From positions 62,000,867 to 62,064,866 of the forward strand of contig OZ020303.1 of NCBI GenBank assembly GCA_963971305.1: DNA of 64,000 nucleotides. The letters are read 5' to 3'. Shown piece after piece: positions 59,401 to 64,000 of this stretch. The notes below the pieces were generated by a model. It was given only the letters and a program-made list of their open reading frames with translations. It ran no database searches and was not told the DNA's origin. The number at the start of each line of letters is the position of its first letter. Within the stretch, counting starts at the first letter, position 1. The stretch comes from Arcuatula senhousia. Lineage: Eukaryota; Mollusca; Bivalvia; Mytilida; Mytilidae. A program made the position numbers and the translations under genes.

Positions 59401-60343
59401 AGATTCAGTTTTTGGTAGTTTTAATTGTGAGATACGATTGATCATCTCCATGCAGTCAAATACTAATTCTTAAAACAGTTATGTGAACCATATCCTCTAA
59501 TGTCTACTGAGCATTCATTGAGAGACACGATTGGTCATCTCCGTGTAGCAGACAGTCAAACACCTATCAAAACATTTATGGGTCAAATCCTTTCATTTAA
59601 CTTTTAAAGGGACTACTTTGCATCATTTTGAGTAAAATTTCAGATTTAAATAAAAAATATAGATTACTGTACTTTCAGCTACTACTGGATAGTAAATATT
59701 ATTACCTAAATATATTACACTCGATGCCTCAAATAAGTAGGAATAGGTCCATGCTGTGAAAACATTCGGTAGCATAGAAAGTTCATGGCGGCTTTTTATC
59801 TTGCTCAAACAAAGCTCCACATCAGAGCTCCCACAAAAATGTAGTTTCATTACTTTACATGAGTCCACAGACTCTTTCCATGATTTTCTCAAACCTGAAA
59901 GATGTATTGTTATCGGGAAGATTTCTTCAGAATTTGTTGAAATATCTGTTGTTATTTCAGTAACAGACGATGAATCCGAATCGAGGTAGACAGCAGACGA
60001 CAAAGACGGTGTTGTACCAAACGTAATCCCTCCTGTTGCTCTTTCTGGGGAATCGTGCTCTTTCAATTCATCCTTTAGTCCCTCCCTGCTCAATGCTAAT
60101 GACGTTTCAAATGCTAAAAAACACAGCACTACTTAATTTCTCTATTTATACTGTCGGTATTAATTGAAAACAATTTTGTCAGTCAAAAATGGCAGGATAA
60201 GTAGGTGAGCCACAGACTGAAATTGAATCCCACGATATGGTACCAATGTTGCTTATTTGTACATTTATTACTTTTCTCAAAATTGTCTGCTTGAGTTAAG
60301 ATAATAAATAAAAGGAAGCTAAATTCTAGGATCCATGCTGATG
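50500..60343 (-). CDS. C-type-lectin-like type I membrane receptor with acidic YxxL tail; first exon not found
   Basis: Minus-strand exons 60272-60343 (signal core SAWILEFSFLLFIILTQA), 59706-60113, 55853-55972, 54412-54561, 53947-54129, 53059-53115, 52404-52553, 51331-51403 and 50500-51037 join in phase; nearly all introns are phase 1, as in shuffled extracellular modules. About 583 residues are visible. CTLD 1 spans exons 2-3 (KSWKESVDSCK, FTAWTYSY, CPCGFYLG, FSFYCE). CTLD 2 spans exons 4-5 (GTWTDAKRTCEAL, GFWIDGINV, ERCTALQ, HLYSLCEKG). Neither shows EPN/QPD or WND, so Ca-dependent sugar binding is doubtful. A Thr/Ser-rich stalk follows, then a membrane span (VALGVTVVVAIIVIAIAV), a basic stop (QRRKQNK) and an acidic Ser/Asn tail of about 180 residues with NYIDP and SEDEYIHLN. 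The initiating ATG exon lies upstream of 60343 and was not identified; the 60272-60343 exon is the least certain part. Confidence 0.87.
52180..52330 (+). mobile_element. short 3' fragment of the retroelement relic family
   Basis: TACTGTTCTCGTTCATGTTG, CCCTTTCAAACTTTTGACAC and AATGCCCCATTCGGCACCCC form the terminal text seen near 5790 (inverse) and 59280. It lies in an intron of the lectin-like receptor gene. Confidence 0.5.
53435..53855 (+). repeat. dispersed repeat, second copy of the 21285-21665 family
   Basis: It shares ordered phrases with 21285-21665: TCCCCCGCCGAG, AACAGGAAGTAGATAAGCGA, CATACCAAATATCAAAAGCC, GACGGACGGAC and TCCGCGTTGCGG. It sits in a receptor intron, between exons 5 and 6. 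Confidence 0.78.
55030..55420. repeat. diverged member of the AACAGGAAGTAGATGTCC repeat
   Basis: Two subunits carry AACAGGAAGTAGATGTCC (55080 and 55238) about 158 bp apart, with AATACTAGTTGCTAAG and GACTAATAGTAG tails. It is a distant relative of the 21285 and 53435 repeats, in a receptor intron. Confidence 0.6.
56520..56785 (-). mobile_element. tRNA-derived SINE, second family
   Basis: On the minus strand the head holds ATCCGAGTGGTTT (complement of 56759-56771) as an A-box region and GTTCGAATCC (56703-56712) as the B box, spaced as in tRNA-like heads. The body contains GGCTTCCTCCGGGTACTCCG, a phrase common in metazoan SINE bodies. It lies in the large intron before receptor exon 3. Confidence 0.75.
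57000..58199. other. receptor intron sequence, no firm feature
   Basis: The interval is AT-rich. A poly-C run is at about 57695-57706. A 63-codon plus-strand frame at 57819-58010 ends in a Cys-rich stretch (FCPRASCWC) that might be a transposase remnant, but this is not firm. Confidence 0.35.
58200..59310 (+). mobile_element. most complete retroelement relic (RT-type ORF with frameshifts)
   Basis: Reading across frames on the plus strand gives LIDNIFVEFG-like text near 58415, QMGTNFASLLNELFLH near 58475, ATATTGATGATGTCC (YIDDV, the RT catalytic box) near 58618, an intact ELEIKDTTDSRKSASYLDLH at 58687, and RACGI...LTRKLR-like text near 58875-58940. The 3' part has GATGTGTTGCAACAAGCAGG. YIDD plus the order of blocks indicates a reverse transcriptase ORF; I believe it is a Penelope-like or related retroelement but cannot decide. 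Several stops make it dead. Confidence 0.75.
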
Positions 60344-60720
60344 CTACAAATATACCACATATCAATTAAGTTGTGATGAGAAGTTGCTGAAAAAAACTAT
60401 TACAAAATGTTTCCGCTTATGGACTTGATCATATGAGTGCTTTCTTTTCATACCTCGACGCAGCATCAATATCACTCTTTAAACATGTTTAAGTAATGTT
60501 TACCCCAATTTGTCTTTAAAATCTTCGGGGTCTCAAATTGTCCCCCCTAAAAAAAAAATAAAAAAAAAAATACGCACAATAGATTTTTTTTTTCAAAACC
60601 ATGTTTTTCGGCTCTTTTGCTAAACGTTTACATGCTATTAGCAATCGGTAATTTGTTTTTTATCAACATCCACGTATTCTACCCGCCTGATGGTATATTT
60701 GAAACTATCGACCATATACG

Positions 60721-61312
60721 ATAAAGGACATGGTACGGTAAGAGCCATATTTGGCCCCCTATTTTAGGAAAAAATAAATCTTACGTAATTTATTAAAATG
60801 CACTTTATATATGGAGTAAGATGGATCAAATTTATGAGTATGCTTTCAATTTTCAATAATCTTTTCGATTTTCAATTTTATAGAGACCTAAAACAGAGTA
60901 AAATCAACAAAATCGGGAAAAATACTGATTTTTAGAGCTTACATTGTTATTTTCAAAGGCCTCCGCCTACGTGACCCAGAGATTTCTTAACTGATTTAGA
61001 CTTTAATTGAAGTCAGTTTTAAAGTTAATTTACAAAATGTCTGGGTCAAGAAGGCGGAGGCATCCAAAAATTGAAAAAAATGACCCAAAATTCGTCCATT
61101 TTCAGCCAATTTGACAGGAATCTTGCATATTTGGTTTGTTTTGACATCCTATTTTTCACCAATGTCAGATGCTACGTTTAAAAAATTATGAGAACAAGTT
61201 TGTTCATTCACTTGAACTTCTAAATAGCATAAGAAATCTTTTCCATATCAACTTTGTAATTTTGAATCATAGAGGGGGCCAAATATCGGCCTTAGTGTAC
61301 CTTGTCCTTTAT
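60721..61312. mobile_element. 592-bp foldback element
   Basis: ATAAAGGACATGGTACGGTA with CATATTTGGCCCCCT at the left is matched in inverse at the right (AGGGGGCCAAATAT, GTGTACCTTGTCCTTTAT). An inner inverted pair, GGCCTCCGCCTACGTGACCC and GGGTCAAGAAGGCGGAGGC, lies at about 60957 and 61043. It has no coding potential. Confidence 0.82.
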
Positions 61313-62540
61313 ACAAAAATGCTTTTCTTACCATTCATGCAAAAAATGAGATAAAGAAACATCATCTTTATATTTCCATTAATAAATTCTCCATGACCAA
61401 TATTTTTGAGTTTCCGTTTTTTTTAAAGGGGGGTTTTAAGACATTGGTGCCATTATATTAATTTGTATACTTTAAAAAATCTCTTTGAAATGGACACAAA
61501 TGTTCATATTTTCTAAAGAAAGAAGTTTAATATAAATTTTGCTGTGGTTTTCTTGACTATTTCATTGAAGATACTTTTAACATTAATTTGCCCCTTGAGA
61601 GTCCTCTCAAATTATTTAGTTAATGTTATAAATAATACAAAATTATTGATAAGGAAATTATTTTTTACTTTAAACAATATTTATTCAAATTGATTTCCTG
61701 TAAAACCTATTTCCGATTATAATGTTTCTATCGTCCGTTTCATCATAAAACACAAGAGTTTTTTTTTTTCATCTGAATTAAGTATGTTCGACATTTATTC
61801 CTATATAGATCTAAAATGTTAGAACACTTTCAACTTGATCTTCAAATGACAAGGAAATGCATGCGAATCAATTTGTAGTTTTAAGATGATCGGCGCGTTC
61901 AAACTTTTCCTCTTCGAGTTTTTGGAAACTGGATCAGTTTAAAGATTTTATTAAAGGGAAGATTTACTTTTCATCTAATGCTTACAGATTTATGAACAAT
62001 ACGGGAACAAAATTTAGGATAAATAGTGAAAGAGGGGAGCACTATGAAATGCAAATGTGTAAAATCAGAATTGTCAATAAAAGAAAGTTTAAACTCTTTA
62101 TGGCAGAGAAACATGGGGCAAGTCCTTCAAATACGAGCTTTGACCCCAAAAAAAATATAATGAAAAAAATAAAAATCTTGACTTAGGACATGCACATATG
62201 AAGTGTAGCATAGATAAAAGGCTCAAACTTTCCACTATTTTGAGCACAAAATAACATACAGTAAAAATCTATCAAATGATTGAAGTACTGCCACATGAGA
62301 GAAACAACATGATGGAAACATGTCATTATCATGAAAGTGTATACATATTAATCCAGATATGAACAAAACACAACCATCTTTATAGTGTACCTGTATCTTC
62401 AGCTTAATGGATGATCCAGCACAGAAAAATGGGGTTTTATACTTAGTATACCTACTGGTTGAAGTAACTTTACCATGCATGAATATGGTATCATCTTGAA
62501 ACTTTATACAAATATACACAAGGACATGAACAAACAACAA
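61313..62540. other. intergenic, nothing firm
   Basis: AT-rich sequence without supported exons. The ATG exon of the lectin-like receptor must lie beyond 60343 and may be here, but I could not identify it. Near 62360-62520 there is degraded dispersed-repeat text. Confidence 0.35.
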
Positions 62541-62544
62541 GAGG

Positions 62545-64000
62545 CTCCCAGGAGCCTGAATCGCTCACCTGGTCTTGATGTTGACCCTATACTTTTGTAG
62601 AGCTAAATGAGCTGAACATTTAAGCAAGCAACAGCTTTTCTCTACCTGCAATAGTTTTCATTCTATAGGCCAAAAACACCATTTTTCACCTATAAGGGGC
62701 CATAACCCCTATAAGGAGTCATCTGACAACTTCGACCCTATGGAGACTTTTGTAGAGCTAAATGAGCTGAACATTTAAGCAAGCAACAGCTAATCTCTAT
62801 CTGCAATAGTTTTCATTCTGTAGGCCAAAAACATGAAAAATGGCTATTCTTCACCTTTAAGGGGCCGTAACCCCTATAAGGGGTCATCTGACAACTTCGA
62901 CCCTATGGAGAATTTAATAGAGCTAAATGAACTGAACATTTAAGCAAGCAACAGCTAATCTCTATCTGCAATAGTTTTCATTCTGTAGGCCAAAAACATG
63001 AAAAATGGCTATTTTTCAGGGGCCGTAACCCCTATAAGGGGTCATCTGACAACTTCGACCCTATGGAGAATTTAATAGAGCTAAATGAGCTGAACATTTA
63101 AGCAAGCTAACAGCTAATCTCTATCTGCAATAGTTTTCATTCTGTAGGCCAAAAACATGAAAAATGGCTATTTTTCAGGGGCCTTAACCCCTATAAGGGG
63201 TCATCTGACAACTTCGACCCTATGGAGAATTTAATAGAGCTAAATGAGCTGAACATTTAAGCAAGCTAACAGCTAATCTCTATCTGCAATAGTTTTCATT
63301 CTGTAGGCCAAAAACATGAAAAATGGCTATTTTTCAGGGGCCGTAACCCCTATAAGGGGTCATCTGACAACTTCGACCCTATGGAGAATTTTGTAGAGCT
63401 AAATGAGCTGAACATTTAAGCAAGCAACAGCTAATCTCTATCTGCAATAGTTTTCATTCTGTAGGCCAAAAACATGAAAAATGGCTATTTTTCAGGGGCC
63501 GTAACCCCTATAAGGGGTCATCTGACAACTTCGACCCTATGGAGAATTTTGTAGAGCTAAATGAGCTGAACATTTAAGCAAGCAACAGCTAATCTCTATC
63601 TGCAATAGTTTTCATTCTGTAGGCCAAAAACATGAAAAATGGCTATTCTTCACCTTTAAGGGGCCGTAACCCCTATAAGGGGTCATCTGACAACTTCGAC
63701 CCTATGGAGAATTTTGTAGAGCTAAATGAGCTGAACATTTAAGCAAGCAACAGCTAATCTCTATCTGCAATAGTTTTCATTCTGTAGGCCAAAAACATGA
63801 AAAATGGCTATTCTTCACCTTTAAGGGGCCGTAACCCCTATAAGGGGTCATCTGACAACTTCGACCCTATGGAGACTTTTGTAGAGTTAAATGAGCTGAA
63901 CATTTAAGCAAGCAACAGCTAATCTCTATCTGCAATAGTTTTCATTCTGAAGGCCAAAAACATGAAAAAATGCTATTTTTCACCTTTAAGGGGCTGTAAC
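62545..64000. repeat. satellite-like tandem array, about nine units of 155-165 bp, cut by the window end
   Basis: GAGCTGAACATTTAAGCAAG recurs at about 62609, 62764, 62929 (ACTG variant), 63087, 63246, 63405, 63563, 63728 and 63893. Units contain GTTTTCATTCTGTAGGCC, GGGGCCGTAACCCCTATAAG (a small palindrome) and CATCTGACAACTTCGACCC. Two length classes alternate: about 165 bp with TTCACCTTTAAGG, and about 158 bp with TTTTTCAGG instead. Confidence 0.95.

Overview
The window is animal nuclear DNA, AT-rich, with small exons, long introns and GT-AG splice junctions. The gene content points to a mollusc, most likely a mussel-like bivalve: a secreted C1q-domain protein with a degenerate tandem copy, a C-type-lectin-like membrane receptor, a B-box/coiled-coil TRIM-like protein, and a high load of foldback and TIR elements, SINEs and retroelement relics. 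The species call is inference. There are no bacterial, plasmid or CRISPR features.

Layout. 0.25-1.2 kb holds the first of two apparently identical 949-bp elements; the second is at 19.8-20.8 kb. 3.6-13.9 kb (minus) is a complete eight-exon alpha-L-fucosidase gene (GH29) with an N-terminal membrane anchor; its 5.4-kb first intron is filled by nested TA-flanked transposons. 13.9-22.6 kb is repeat territory: retroelement relics, a 923-bp inverted-repeat element with a perfect 8-bp target duplication, a non-LTR reverse transcriptase fragment and a foldback element. 22.6-23.4 kb (minus) is a single-exon gene for a 242-residue protein I do not recognise. 28.6-30.3 kb (plus) encodes a 559-residue double-B-box protein. 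31.0-33.6 kb is an inverted second copy of the TA-flanked element found in the fucosidase intron. 35.0-36.8 kb (plus) is a four-exon gene for a 120-residue single-pass membrane protein of unknown family, with a good TATA box and polyA signal. 40.0-43.3 kb (plus) is the three-exon C1q gene, followed at 46.9-48.2 kb by a decayed C1q copy. 50.5-60.3 kb (minus) is a C-type-lectin-like type I receptor in nine or more exons; its tail carries an acidic YxxL motif resembling a hemITAM. 60.7-64.0 kb holds a foldback element and a satellite of about 160 bp that runs off the window end.

There is no operon-like logic. C1q-domain proteins, C-type lectins and TRIM-like proteins are all expanded innate-recognition families in bivalves, so the right half may be an immune-type neighbourhood, but functional linkage is only suggested. 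The most notable gene-level candidates are the lectin-like receptor and the small orphan membrane protein. The most notable DNA-level candidates are the identical 949-bp pair, the nested insertions with clean target duplications, and several perfect or near-perfect palindromes. Exon coordinates were derived by reading splice sites and checking phase by hand; no alignment software or transcript data were used.
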